Assembly: GCA_037954325.1 (NCBI GenBank)
Contig: JBBMNZ010000041.1
Coordinates: 577,501-641,500, forward strand
From: Fistularia commersonii
Taxonomy: Eukaryota; Chordata; Actinopteri; Syngnathiformes; Fistulariidae
DNA length: 64,000 bases
Direction of reading: 5' to 3'
Notes under the pieces: model-generated
Databases searched by the model: none
Told to the model about the DNA's origin: nothing
What the model saw: only the letters and a program-made list of their open reading frames with translations
Position numbers and translations under genes: made by a program
Shown: piece by piece, positions 31,424-42,545 of the stretch
How positions within the stretch are numbered: the first letter of the stretch is position 1
Layout: each line of letters starts with the position of its first letter

Positions 31424-33439
31424 GAGTGTTGCATGGTTTTCAGGGAGGAGTTGAGAAAGGGTCTGGGTGGTCAGGGAGAGCTTCCAGATGATTGGACAAC
31501 AACAGCTAGTGTGATCAGGGAGACAGGTAGAAGAGTACTTGGTGTGTCATCTGGAAGGAAAGTAGATAAGGAGACTTGGTGGTGGAATGAGGAAGTGCAG
31601 GAGTGTATACAGAGAAAATGGTTAGCGAAGAAGAAGTGGGATACTGAGAGGACTGAAGAGAACAGACAGGAGTTCAGGGAGATGCGGCGAAAGGTAAAGA
31701 TAGAGGTAGCAAAGGCAAAACAAAGGGCTTATGATGACTTGTATGCTCGGTTGGATAGTAAGGAGGCTGAAAATGATCTATACAAGTTGGCGAAACAGAG
31801 AGATAAAGATGGAAAGGATGTACAGCAGGTCCGGGTGATAAAGGACAGAGAGGGAAATGTATTGACAGATGCTAGAAGAGTGACAGGAAGATGGAAAGAG
31901 TACTTTGAAGAGCTGATGAATGTGGAAAATGAAAGAGAGGCAAGGGTAGAAGAGGTGATTATTGTAGACCACAAAGTAGCAAAAATGAGTAAAAGTGAAG
32001 TGAGGAAGGCATTGAAGAGGATGAAGAGTGGAAAAGCAGTTGGTCCTGATGATATACCTGTGGAGGTGTGGAAGTGTCTAGGAGAGGCAGCGGTAGATTT
32101 TCTGACTAGATTATTCAACAGGATCTTAGAGAGTGAGAAGATGCCTGAAGAATGGAGACAAAGTGTGATGGTGCCTATTTTTAAGAATAAAGGGGATGTG
32201 CAGAATTGTGGCAACTACAGAGGGATAAAGTTGATGAGCCATACAATGAAGTTATGGGAAAGAGTAGTGGAAACTAGACTGAGAGCAGAAGTCAGCATTT
32301 GTGAACAGCAGTATGGCTTCATGCCTAGGAAGAGTACTACAGATGCAGTATTTGCGTTGAGAATGCTAATAGAAAAGTACAGAGAAGGCCAGAGGGAGCT
32401 GCATTGCGTTTTCGTAGACCTAGAAAAAGCATATGACAGGGTGCCAAGAGAGGAGCTCTGGTATTGTATGAGGAAGTCTGGAGTGGCAGAGAAGTATGTT
32501 AGACTGGTGCAGGACATGTATGCCAGCTGTGAGACACTGGTACGGTGTGCTGTAGGGGTAACCGAGAAGTTCAAGGTGGAGGTGGGACTCCATCAGGGAT
32601 CAGCTCTGAGCCCCTTCTTGTTCGCAATGGTGATGGGTAGGCTGACAGATGAGGTTAGACAGGAATCCCCATGGACCATGATGTTTGCGGATGACATTGT
32701 GATCTGTAGTGAGAGCAGACAACAGGTAGAGGAAAATCTAGAGAGGTGGAGGTATGCTCTGGAAAGGAGAGGAATGAAAGTTAGTCACAGCAAGACAGAA
32801 TATATGTGTGTGAACGAGAGGAACTCGGGTGGAGCGGTGAGGCTACAGGGAGTGGAGATCAAGAAGCTGGAGGATTTCAGGTACTTAGGGTCAACAGTCC
32901 AGAGCAACGGAGAGTGCGTAAAAGAGGTGAAGAGACGGGTCCAAGCAGGTTGGAATGGCTGGAGAAAAGTGTCAGGGGTACTATGTGATAGAAGACTATC
33001 GGCCAGAATAAAAGGAAAGGTGTACAAGACAGTGGTGAGACCAGCGATGATGTTTGGACTAGAAACTGTTCCAATGACCAAAAGACAGCAGACAGAACTA
33101 GAGGTTGCAGAGATGAAGATGTTGAGGTTCTCTTTGGGAGTGACCAGGATGGATAGGATCAGGAATGAGTCTATCAGAGGGACGGCACATGTTTGATGTT
33201 TTGGAGAGAAGGTCAGAGAAGCCAGACTGAGATGGTTCGGCCATGTACAGAGAAGAGATAGTGAATATATTGGTAGACGGATGCTGGAAATGGAGCTGCC
33301 AGGCAATAGGTCTCGAGGAAGACCAAAGAGAAGATTTATGGACGTAGTGAGAGAGGATATGAAGGTAGCTGGTGTGAGAGAGGAAGATACAGAGAATAGG
33401 GTTAGATGGAGAAGGTTGACTCGCTGTGGCGACCCCTGA
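31424..33439 (+). pseudogene. RTE LINE reverse transcriptase, second copy
   Basis: Same frame as 9758-11773, with the identical internal TGA at 33194-33196, so the stop predates the segmental duplication or was spread by conversion. One visible difference: NYRGIKL here, NYRGIQL in the first copy. RT motifs FVDLEKAYDRV, HQGSALSPF and FADD are all intact. Confidence 0.87.
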
Positions 33440-33466
33440 CGGGAAAAGCCGAAAGAAGAAGAAGAA
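31424..33466 (+). mobile_element. RTE-type LINE, nested, second copy
   Basis: Same length and boundaries as 9758-11800, with the GAA tail at its 3' end. Confidence 0.85.
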
Positions 33467-33484
33467 GATTTAATTATTGCAGCA

Positions 33485-34420
33485 AGCAGCAATGATGCAC
33501 TCAGCACATTTAAACAGAACATGAAATTCAAGTTCAACATGAAAGACCTGGGGAAACTATCATATTTTTTGGGCATACAATTTGAACAAAAGGGGGATGA
33601 AATCAAAATGAACCAGACAAAGTACATCCTAAAAATGCTAGAGAGAGTTGGAATGTCAGAATGTAAAGCAAGATCTACTCCAAGTGAGCAAAAATTAGAA
33701 GGCATCCCTGTAGCTGATGAAAATGAGCAAAGTGAACCTGTCGACCCCAAAGAATATCGTGAGATTGTAGGCAGTCTTATTTATGCCATGACTTGCACCA
33801 GACCTGATATCAGCTGGATAGTGAGCAATCTATCACTGAATCTGGCAATGCCAAAAGTAGAAAACTTAGTAGCTGCAAAACATGTTCTGAGGTATTTGAA
33901 GGGGACAGCTGATTATGAACTAAGTTTCAAGAAAAATAAGGAGGATTTGAACCTGATAGCTTACAGTGATTCAGACTGGGCATCATCTGTAGAAGACAGA
34001 CGTAGCACTACAGGCTACTGTTTCAGTTTAACAAAACAAGGCCCAGCCATTGCATGGAAGTCAAGGAAACAGCCCACAGTGGCCCTGTCAACATGTGAGG
34101 CTGAATACATCGGCCGAGCCACCACCGCACAAGAAAACATGTACCTGTCTCAACTGTTAAACGGTATGGACAACAAAATGTACAGTTGCACAACAATCTA
34201 CGGAGACAATCAGGGGGCCATCGCACTGAGTAAGAATCCTGTAGACAGACAAAGGTCAAAACAAATTGATGTAAAATATCATTTCATTCGTGAAGCACTC
34301 AGTGAGGGTAAAATAAATCTTATCTATTGTCCATCAGAGGACATGTTGGCAGACATCTTGACAAAACCCATGACAAAGGTAAAAATAGAAAAATTCAAAA
34401 AGTGGTTCTTTGGAAATTAA
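33485..34420 (+). pseudogene. Copia family 1 pol C-terminal part, second copy
   Basis: As 11819-12754. Carries the GR and DRQRSKQ variants; the first copy has GL and NRQRSKH. Also NLSLNLA where other copies have KLSQNLA. Ends at TAA 34418-34420. Confidence 0.88.
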
Positions 34421-34465
34421 AATGTCCAAAGTTTTTTTTTTTTGGATGTTGAGATCAAGAGGGGG

Positions 34466-34821
34466 TGTTGAGATAGGTGATCTCATTAGTTTTATTTGAG
34501 TTTACATTCTAGTATACATATGTTGTATTTGTATCTACTCTCAGGAAATGCATGGCACTTTATGACAAGGTTTGGGACTTGTTTTAGTTTTTCGCGACTG
34601 TTCAGCTAACTTGACGTTAACTTCTACGTCAGTGTTTTTTTTTTGGTATAGCGGTGCTGGCGGGAATTTTTCCCTCACTCTGTACTGTACATGTCCCATG
34701 GCTAACCGATGTTGATTCCCGGAGCTGTGAAGAAGAAAATAAAAGACGATTCAAACAAGGCAAACTTGTGAATTCCTTCCGAAACATGGAAAACGAAGAA
34801 GCTGCAAACTGAAACGCAACA
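34466..34821 (+). repeat. 3' LTR of plus-strand copia fragment, second copy
   Basis: 356 bp, purine tract 34457-34465 before it, AATAAA at 34738-34743. Followed by aggac (34822-34826), as in the first copy. Confidence 0.92.
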
Positions 34822-35222
34822 AGGACATTCGTTCTGTATGTAATCAGAAGTTAATAGTGTTAACGGTTTGTGAGAAATTTACAATGCTAGACAAAAAAAG
34901 AAATTAAAAGGAAATAATTAAATCAATAGATAGACAAATAAAAAATTAAAACGAAAAAAGATTGCAAGGGGAATACAACATATAATTAAGTTGGCGATTC
35001 ACAAGGAATCTCAGACATCAAACTGTATATTTTTTGTTGTTTATATATAAACATATACAAAACAAACATATGTTGTTTGTTGTTGTTTATTTTTGGGATA
35101 TATTGAGGAATATTTGTTGGAAAGGAGTCACAATCGCTTTTTGATAATGTCGAAGTGTATAGGTGGCTATAGAATTTAAAGATTTCTGTGGAAATTATAG
35201 CTTCATCTGTAATTTCCTTGTT
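34822..35222 (-). mobile_element. Internally deleted L1 remnant, second copy
   Basis: Duplicate of 13156-13556, including the ORF2 linker piece (35069-35222). Confidence 0.6.
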
Positions 35223-35858
35223 GTTAAGACGGGCTTCCGCTTTGCTCCGCTCCTCCGCTCCTCCGCTCTTCCGCTCGGGCCCTGGAACTCCCGATCTGCG
35301 GGACTTCGGTGAATTCCGGGCCAGTCTTCTGCTCTTCTGCTCTCCTCCGCTTCTTCGCTCCCCCGCTTTGGACCCTGGAACTCCCGAACTGGGCCGGGCT
35401 TCTGCCCTCCGCCTCTCCTCTGCTCATCCGCTCCAGGCCCTGGCACTCCTTGTCATCCAGTCATTCGCATGTGCGTGCCCGGAGGTCCGGGAGCTCCACT
35501 CAAACGTCCGGGGGATAAGGGTAAGGGGTCCTGCTCCCCCCCCCCCCTCGCCGCCTCTGAGAAGAGAAACATCTCCTCCGCTCCTCCGCTTCTCAGCTCC
35601 TCAGCTCCTCCGCTGCGGAACCAGGTACTACCGATCCGCCAGACTGAGGTGAATTGCGGACAGGGCTTTTGCTGTCCTCCGCTCCTCCGCTTTGGGCCCT
35701 GGAACTCCCGAACCGCTGGACATAAGCGAATCAAGGCCGGGCATCTGCCCTCCTCCGCTCCTCAGCTCATCCGCTCGTGGCCCTGGTACTCCCAGTCCGC
35801 GGGAACCCCCCCCCATCCCCACCCACCCACCAAAACAAACTCTCACACACACATAAAC

Positions 35859-35926
<68 letters not shown>

Positions 35927-35931
35927 ACACC

Positions 35932-35976
<45 letters not shown>

Positions 35977-36420
35977 GAACTCATCATAGCTGTGCTAATA
36001 GCATTGGCCGAAACGTATCCACAACAAAACAAACATTAGCTCATCCACTCATTCACATATGTGTGTGCCCAGAGGTACGGGAGCTCCAGTCATACGTCCG
36101 GGTGATCTATGTCCGGAGAAGGCTCACATTGGCCGGTCTAAGGGGTCCTGCTGCCCCCAAGCTTCCCCGCCTTTGAGAAGAGAAACATAACTCCGCTCCT
36201 CCGCTTCTCAACTCCTCTGCTCCTCCGCTATGGGCCCTGGTACTCCCGATCCTCCGAACTCAGGCGAATAGCGTGACGTGCTTCTGCTCTCCTATAAGCC
36301 CCTACACACTTCTAACACGGCTGTTATCACCCTGTTACTGCATTACAATGACACCCATTTGCTTTTGATCTCAGTGTCTGCCACCGTAAGGAAAAAGCGG
36401 GGGGAGGGGGGGGGGGGCGG
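35223..36420. repeat. Minisatellite and composite satellite, second copy
   Basis: Duplicate of 13557-14735, with a longer CA tract (35846-35974). Confidence 0.7.
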
Positions 36421-37010
36421 GACATAAGGGCATTCGTTCTGTATGTAATCAGAAGTTAATAGTGTTAACGGTTTGCGAGAAATTTTTAATGCTAGACAAA
36501 AACAGAAAATTAAAAGGAAATAATTAAATAAAAAGATAGAAAAATAAAATTAAAAACTAAAAAAAAAATTGTAAGGGGAATATAACATGTAATTAAATTG
36601 GCCGTTCACAAGGAATCTCAGACATCAAACTGTTTTTAATTGAACATAAATAGTACACACAAATATACAAATGTACAAATAAACATGGCAAGGTAGAACT
36701 GAATGTCAATGAAACAACCAGGGATGAGGAAGCAACGGACATAAGGACATTTGTTCTGTATGTAATCAGAAGTTAATAGTGTTAACGGTTTGTGAGAAAT
36801 TTACAGTGCTAGACAAAAAAAGAAATTAAAAGGAAATAATTAAATCAATAGATAGACAAATAAAAAATTAAAACGAAAAAAAAATTGCAAGGGGAATATA
36901 ACATGTAATTAAGTTGTTTTTCTTTTTTTTCCAAAAAAAGGAATCTCAGACATGGGTAACTGTATATTTTTTAGTTTTTGGATTTTTCCATAAGTTTCAA
37001 GGATTTTTTT

Positions 37011-37313
37011 TTATAATTCAAAATCGTTTATGAAGAAATTAAAATTTGGGGAGCATTTTTGCATTCTGTTTTTGTGAATGAAGAACTTGGCCAGGCCTAA
37101 AAGAACATTGACACAGAGTTCATCTGTTATGTTGCTTATAAGGAAACCAAATGTGATATCATCTTTTGAGAGGGAAACTGGTGACGATGGAATGAGAATG
37201 AGAAAAAATATATGGTCAGTGGTTTCAATGTTGTCTTCACAAAATGTACAAATATTATCTTCAAAAGTAAAGCGTACCCGCAATAATTCCTTAGATGGGT
37301 AGATGTCATTCAT
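37011..37313 (-). pseudogene. L1 ORF2 C-terminus, zinc-binding part, copy 2
   Basis: As 15317-15619, with FGFLISN for FGLLISN. Confidence 0.75.
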
Positions 37314-37407
37314 AATTTAGAAGTGGGTCTCTTCTTGCCTTGGGGGGTATGGGTAGAGTCAGACACATAGTTTGCAGCGTGGCAGTCGATTCCTTATCAA
37401 ATTTATT

Positions 37408-38555
37408 TCAAATATTATTTTTGTTTTGATGTCCAGGGAACAAGTTTCCTGTGAAACATGTCCTAATAAAGGAGTTGCTGCACTTTCTGTCCAGAATTGA
37501 GATTCCCTGGAGTGATAGTCGGGGTAACTGTGGTTGTACGGTTCGGTGCGTCATTATATTTTTGGTCAGGAATACAAATTGTCGAGGCAGTGCGTTTCGT
37601 GACTTTATCAACTCTAATATGGGAGGCTTAAATCTGTGTGTAGTACAGAACTGTTCATAGTCTAGACGACTGCCATTGTCATCCATCAAGTCAATTATTG
37701 ACCATATACCTTTCTCAAAGCATTCCTTGTAAAACAGAGGTTTGTTGCCACGCAGTACATATCTATTGTTCCAAATTATTGTACTGTGTGGTGAGAAATT
37801 GTGTACATATATCATTTTCCAGTATAATAGTATTTGTTTATGGAACTCTGAAAATTGGACAGGAATCTTGTTGATATCCAAGTCAGAGATAAGTAGAAGA
37901 CTTAGGCTGCCGACTATGTTGAATAAGTAGTTTGGAGTACAATACCAGAAAGAATGATGATGTTTGATCCAGGATTTCAACCAGTTCACCTTCAATGTCC
38001 CATTCAGGCAGTCCAACTCTATCACTTTCAGCCCTCCCTCACTTGTTTCTTTCCCCATATGTGATTTTTTTAGATGGTGTGGTCTGTTCCTCCAGATAAA
38101 GTTGAAATTTATTTGGTTAATAGATTTTATGAGTTGATTTGGAGCAGCATTGGAATACACTGGGTATATACATCTGGATAAACATTCCATTTTACTCAAA
38201 TATATCCGGCCTAATATTGATAAATCTCTTTGGAGCCATATATTCAATTTTGCTTTACTTTGATTCAGTTTAGATTCAATGTTCCTGGACTGATTTAACT
38301 TTTGGTCCTTAGATAGGAAAATGCTCAAGTATTTTATTTCTGATTTGATAGGAACATTGCTGATTTCCTTTAGTGGTGAGTCATGCAGCGCAAAGAGTTT
38401 GCATTTCTTTAAGTTTAATGACAATCCTGAAGCCTTGGAGAATGTTTTAATTTTTTCAACGCTTATTGGGACTTGATGTTCATTTTTCAAAACTAAGGTT
38501 GTGTCATCTGCCAGCAGGCTAATAACAATTTCTGTCCCCGACATTATTTCTGTCC
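37408..38555 (-). pseudogene. L1 ORF2 RT end and downstream domain, copy 2
   Basis: About 380 open codons. LADDTTLVL is the RT catalytic motif C (usually F/YADD), followed by the RT thumb-like region (LNLKKCKL, EIKYLSIFLS), then FNFIWRNRPHHLKK ... EGGLKVIELD, the conserved IW..R...GGL block of L1-type ORF2. It ends at TGA before the separate zinc-binding frame. Upstream the open frame is only Cys-Val from CA. Upstream RT motifs and endonuclease are absent. Confidence 0.8.
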
Positions 38556-38602
<47 letters not shown>

Positions 38603-38605
38603 ATA

Positions 38606-38648
<43 letters not shown>

Positions 38649-38776
38649 ACACCTTAATTCCACTCTTTTATATACGCATGTCTGGAGTTCCGCGATGGGC
38701 CCTGGTACCCCCCCCCCACCTAAACAAACTCTCACACATACACACACGAACACACTCACACAGACACAAAAACAAA

Positions 38777-38819
<43 letters not shown>

Positions 38820-39784
38820 TAACTCCTCATAGCTGTGCTAATAGCATTAGCCGAAACGCATCCACAACCAAACAAACATTAGCTCATCCACTCATTCACA
38901 TGTGTGTGCCCAATGGTCCGGCAGCTCCAATCATACGACCGGGGGATCTATGTCCAGAGAATGCTCACATTAGCCCGTCTAAGGGGTTCTTCTGCCCCCA
39001 AGCTTCCCCGCCTCTGAGAGAAGAAACATTACCTTCGCTCCTCTGCTCCTCCGCTTCTCAGCTCCACCGCTCCTCCGCGATGGGCCCTGGTACTCCCCCC
39101 CCCCCCCCCCCCCCCCCCCCACCTAAACAAACTCTCACACAAAATCCCTCACACACACACAAAAACACACAAACACACACACACACACACACACACATAC
39201 ACACACACCTTAACTCATAGCTGTGCTAATAGCATTAGCCGAAACGCATTCACAACCAAACAAACATTAGCTAAACCACTCATTCACATGTGTGTGCCCA
39301 ATGGTACTCCCTGTCCACGACCCCCCCCCACCAAAAGAGCCTCTCACACACACACACACACACACAAAGACACTCACACACACACAGACACACACATAAT
39401 CACATACACATACCTTAAGTCTTCATAGCTGTGCTAATAGCTTTAGCCGAAACGCATCCACAACCAAACAAACATTAGCTCATCCACTCATTCACATGTG
39501 TGTGCCCTGGTACTCTGTGTCCGCGACCCCCCCCCCCCCCCACCAAAACAAACTATCACACACATACACAAAGACACTCACACACACACACACACACTGA
39601 CACACATACACACATTAAGTCATCATAGCTGTGCTAATAGCATTAGCCGAAACGCATCCACAACCAAAGAAACATTAGCTCATCCATTCATTCACATGTG
39701 TGTGCTCAATGGTCCGCTTCTCCGCTCCACCGCTCCTCCACTATGGGCCCTGGTACTCCCGATCCGCCGGACTCAGGAGAATTA
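38556..39784. repeat. Composite CA-rich satellite, block 3
   Basis: CA tracts at 38556-38651, 38733-38816, 39156-39209, 39340-39412 and 39559-39612, separated by satellite units with the gctgtgctaatagcattagc marker. Includes a pure C tract (about 39097-39120). No coding signal. Confidence 0.85.
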
Positions 39785-40179
39785 AGAATAAGAATCAGAA
39801 CAACTTTTATAATCCCGAAGGAAATTGCAGTGCCAGAGTTACAGAAAATATAACAGTAATAAATAATAAAAGAAAGGCAGAATTATAAATAAAAATAAAC
39901 TATAAACTATAAAGTGTTTCAGTGAAACTATAAAGTGTCTTAGTAAGCAGTGATAAAACTATAAGTGTCTTAGTAACAAGTGAGGTAAGGAGTGCACAAT
40001 AGTATGATAGAAGGGAACATTATAGTGTAGCTGTTATGAGATGAGATGAAATATTGCACAATGTAGCTGTTATGAAATGAAATATTGCACAGTTTCTGAA
40101 TATTGCACAGAAATGAGATATTGCACATTTTTGTTTGTTTTTAAGTTAAAGATAGGTTTTTATGGTTGCCGGCGGCTGA
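39785..40179. mobile_element. Unclassified 395-bp insertion, copy 1
   Basis: Interrupts the satellite sequence ggagaatta/atgggacg, which is intact at 40957-40972 and again near 53980. AT-rich, begins agaataagaatcagaac, includes the fish-repeat motif aaggaaattgcagt and four ATTGCACA repeats (40050-40130). No frame. An identical-length copy sits at 62331-62725. Could be a SINE or MITE-like element; no clear terminal repeats or tRNA boxes seen. Confidence 0.65.
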
Positions 40180-40303
40180 ATGGGACGTGCTTCTGCCCTC
40201 CATCCGCTCCACAGCTCATCCGCTCCAGGCCCAGCTACCCCCTGTCCGCGCCCCCCCCCCCCACCTAAACAAACTGTCACACACATATACACAATCGCAC
40301 ACA

Positions 40304-40348
<45 letters not shown>

Positions 40349-41700
40349 GAACACACAAACACACAAACACACAAACACACAAACACACACACACACACAC
40401 ACACCTTAAGTCATCATACCTGTGCTAATAGCTCCCAAGCTTCCCCGCCTCTGAGAAGAGAAACAATACCTTCGCTCCTCCGCTTCTCAGCTCCACCGCT
40501 CCTCCGCTATGGGCCCTGGTACTCCCTCCCCCCCCTACCAAAACAAACTCTCACAAAAAATCACTCACACACACACAAAAACACTCAAACACACACACAC
40601 ACACATACACACACACCTTAACTCATCATAGCTGTGCTAATAGCTTTAGCCGAAACGCATCCACAACCAAACAAACATTAGCTCATCCACTCATTCACAT
40701 GTGTGTGCCCTGGTACTCCCCCCCACCAAAACAAACTATCACACACATACACAAAGACACTCACACACACACACACACTGACACACATACACACATTAAG
40801 TCATCATAGTTGTGCTAATAGCATTAGCCACAACCACAACCACAACCAAACAAACATTACCTCATCCACTCATTCACATGTGTGTGCCCAATGGTTCGCT
40901 TCTCCGCTCCACCGCTCCTCCGCTATGGGCCCTGGTACTCCCGATCCGCCGGACTCAGGAGAATTATGGGACGTGCTTCTGCCCTCCATCCGCTCCACAG
41001 CTCATCCGCTCCAGGCCAAGCTACCCCCCCCCCCCGCCCCCCCCCCCCCACCTAAACAAACTGTCACACACATATACACAAACGCACACACAAAAACACA
41101 CACACACACACACACAAGAACACACAAACACACAAACACACACACACCTTAAGTCATCATAGCTGTGCTAATAGCTCCCAAGATTCCCCGCCTCTGAGAG
41201 GAGAAACAATACCTCCGCTACTCCGCTCCTCCGCTTCTCAGCTCCACCGCTCCTCGGCTATGGGCCCTGGTACCCCCCCCACCTAAACACACTCACTCAC
41301 ACACAAAAACACACACACACACACACACATACACAAACACACCTTAACTCATCATACCTGTGCTAATAGCATTAGCCGAAACGCATCCACTACCAAACAA
41401 ACATTAGCTCATCCACTCATTCACATGTGTGTGCCCAATGGTCCGGGAGCTCCAATCATACGTCCGGGGGATCTATATCTGGAGAAGGCTCACAGTGGCT
41501 GGTCTAAGGCGTCCTACTGCCCCCAAACTTCCCATCCTCTGCCTTTGAGAAGAGAGAAATTACCTCCGCTCCTCCATTCCTCCGCTTCTCCGCTCCACAG
41601 CTCTTCCGCGATGGGCCTTGGTACCCCCCCCCCCCACCTAAACAAACTCTCACACACACACACACGAACACCCTCACACAGACACAAAAACAAACAAACA

Positions 41701-41737
<37 letters not shown>

Positions 41738-41870
41738 TAACTCATCATAGCTGTGCTAATAGCATTAGCTGAAATGCATCCACAACCAAACAAACATTAG
41801 CTCGTCCACTCATTCACATGTGTGTGCCCAATGGTCCGGGAGCTCCAATCATACGTTCGGGGGATTCCCG
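40180..41870. repeat. Composite CA-rich satellite, block 4
   Basis: Four satellite units with CA tracts near 40272-40403, 40546-40616, 40737-40795, 41063-41148, 41290-41341 and 41650-41734, and C tracts of 10-20. No coding signal. Confidence 0.85.
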
Positions 41871-41999
41871 AACCGCTGGACATAAGCGAATCAAGGCCGG
41901 GCATCTGCCCTGCCTCTGCTACTCCGCTCCTCCGCTCCTCCGCTTCTCAGCTCCACTGCTCCTCCGCTCCTGGCCCTGGTACTCCTGAACTGCTGGACA

Positions 42000-42545
42000 T
42001 AAGCGATTCAGGCTCCAGACCCTTGTACTCCCCTTCCGCGGGACTCAGGCGAATTGTCGGACGGGCTTCCGCTCTCCTCCGCTTCTCCGCTCCTCCGCTC
42101 CTCCGCTCCTGGCCCTGGTACTCCTGAACTGCTGGACATAGGCGATTCAGGCTCCAGAACCTGGTACTCCCTCTCCGCGAGACACAGGCGAATTGCCGGC
42201 CGGGCTTCCACTCTCCTCCGCTCCTCGGCTCCTCCACTCCTCCGCTCCGGCCCTGGTACTCCTGAACTGCTGGACATAGGCGATTCAGGCTCCAGACCCT
42301 TGTACTCCCCTTCCGCGGGACTCAGGCGAATTGTCGGACGGGCTTCCACTCTCCTCCGCTCCTCGGCTCCTCCGCTCCTCCGCTACGGCCCTGGTACTCC
42401 TGAACTGCTGGACATAGGCGATTCAGGCTCCAGAACCTGGTACTCCCTCTCCGCGAGACACAGGCGAATTGCCGGCCGGGCTTCCACTCTCCTCCGCTCC
42501 TCCGCTCCTCCGCTCCTCCGCCCCGGCCCTGGTACTCCTGAACTG
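42000..42545. repeat. Dimeric higher-order unit, about 278 bp
   Basis: Two alternating monomer types (one with acccttgtactcccc, near 42018 and 42297; one with agaacctggtactccc, near 42154 and 42431) recur every 277-279 bases. Confidence 0.7.

Larger units (their letters stand above)
31395..34821 (+). mobile_element. Copia family 1 3' part with nested LINE, second copy
   Basis: Duplicate of 9729-13155 at a constant offset of 21666 bases. The LINE target duplication is perfect here (31406-31423 and 33467-33484). Confidence 0.88.
36421..38555 (-). mobile_element. L1-type LINE, 5'-truncated, copy 2, with UTR fragment
   Basis: 36421-36632 is the detached 3' untranslated fragment, and 36633-38555 is the L1 proper. 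Truncated just upstream of the RT LADDT motif, where a CA tract (38556-38651) takes over. Confidence 0.82.
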
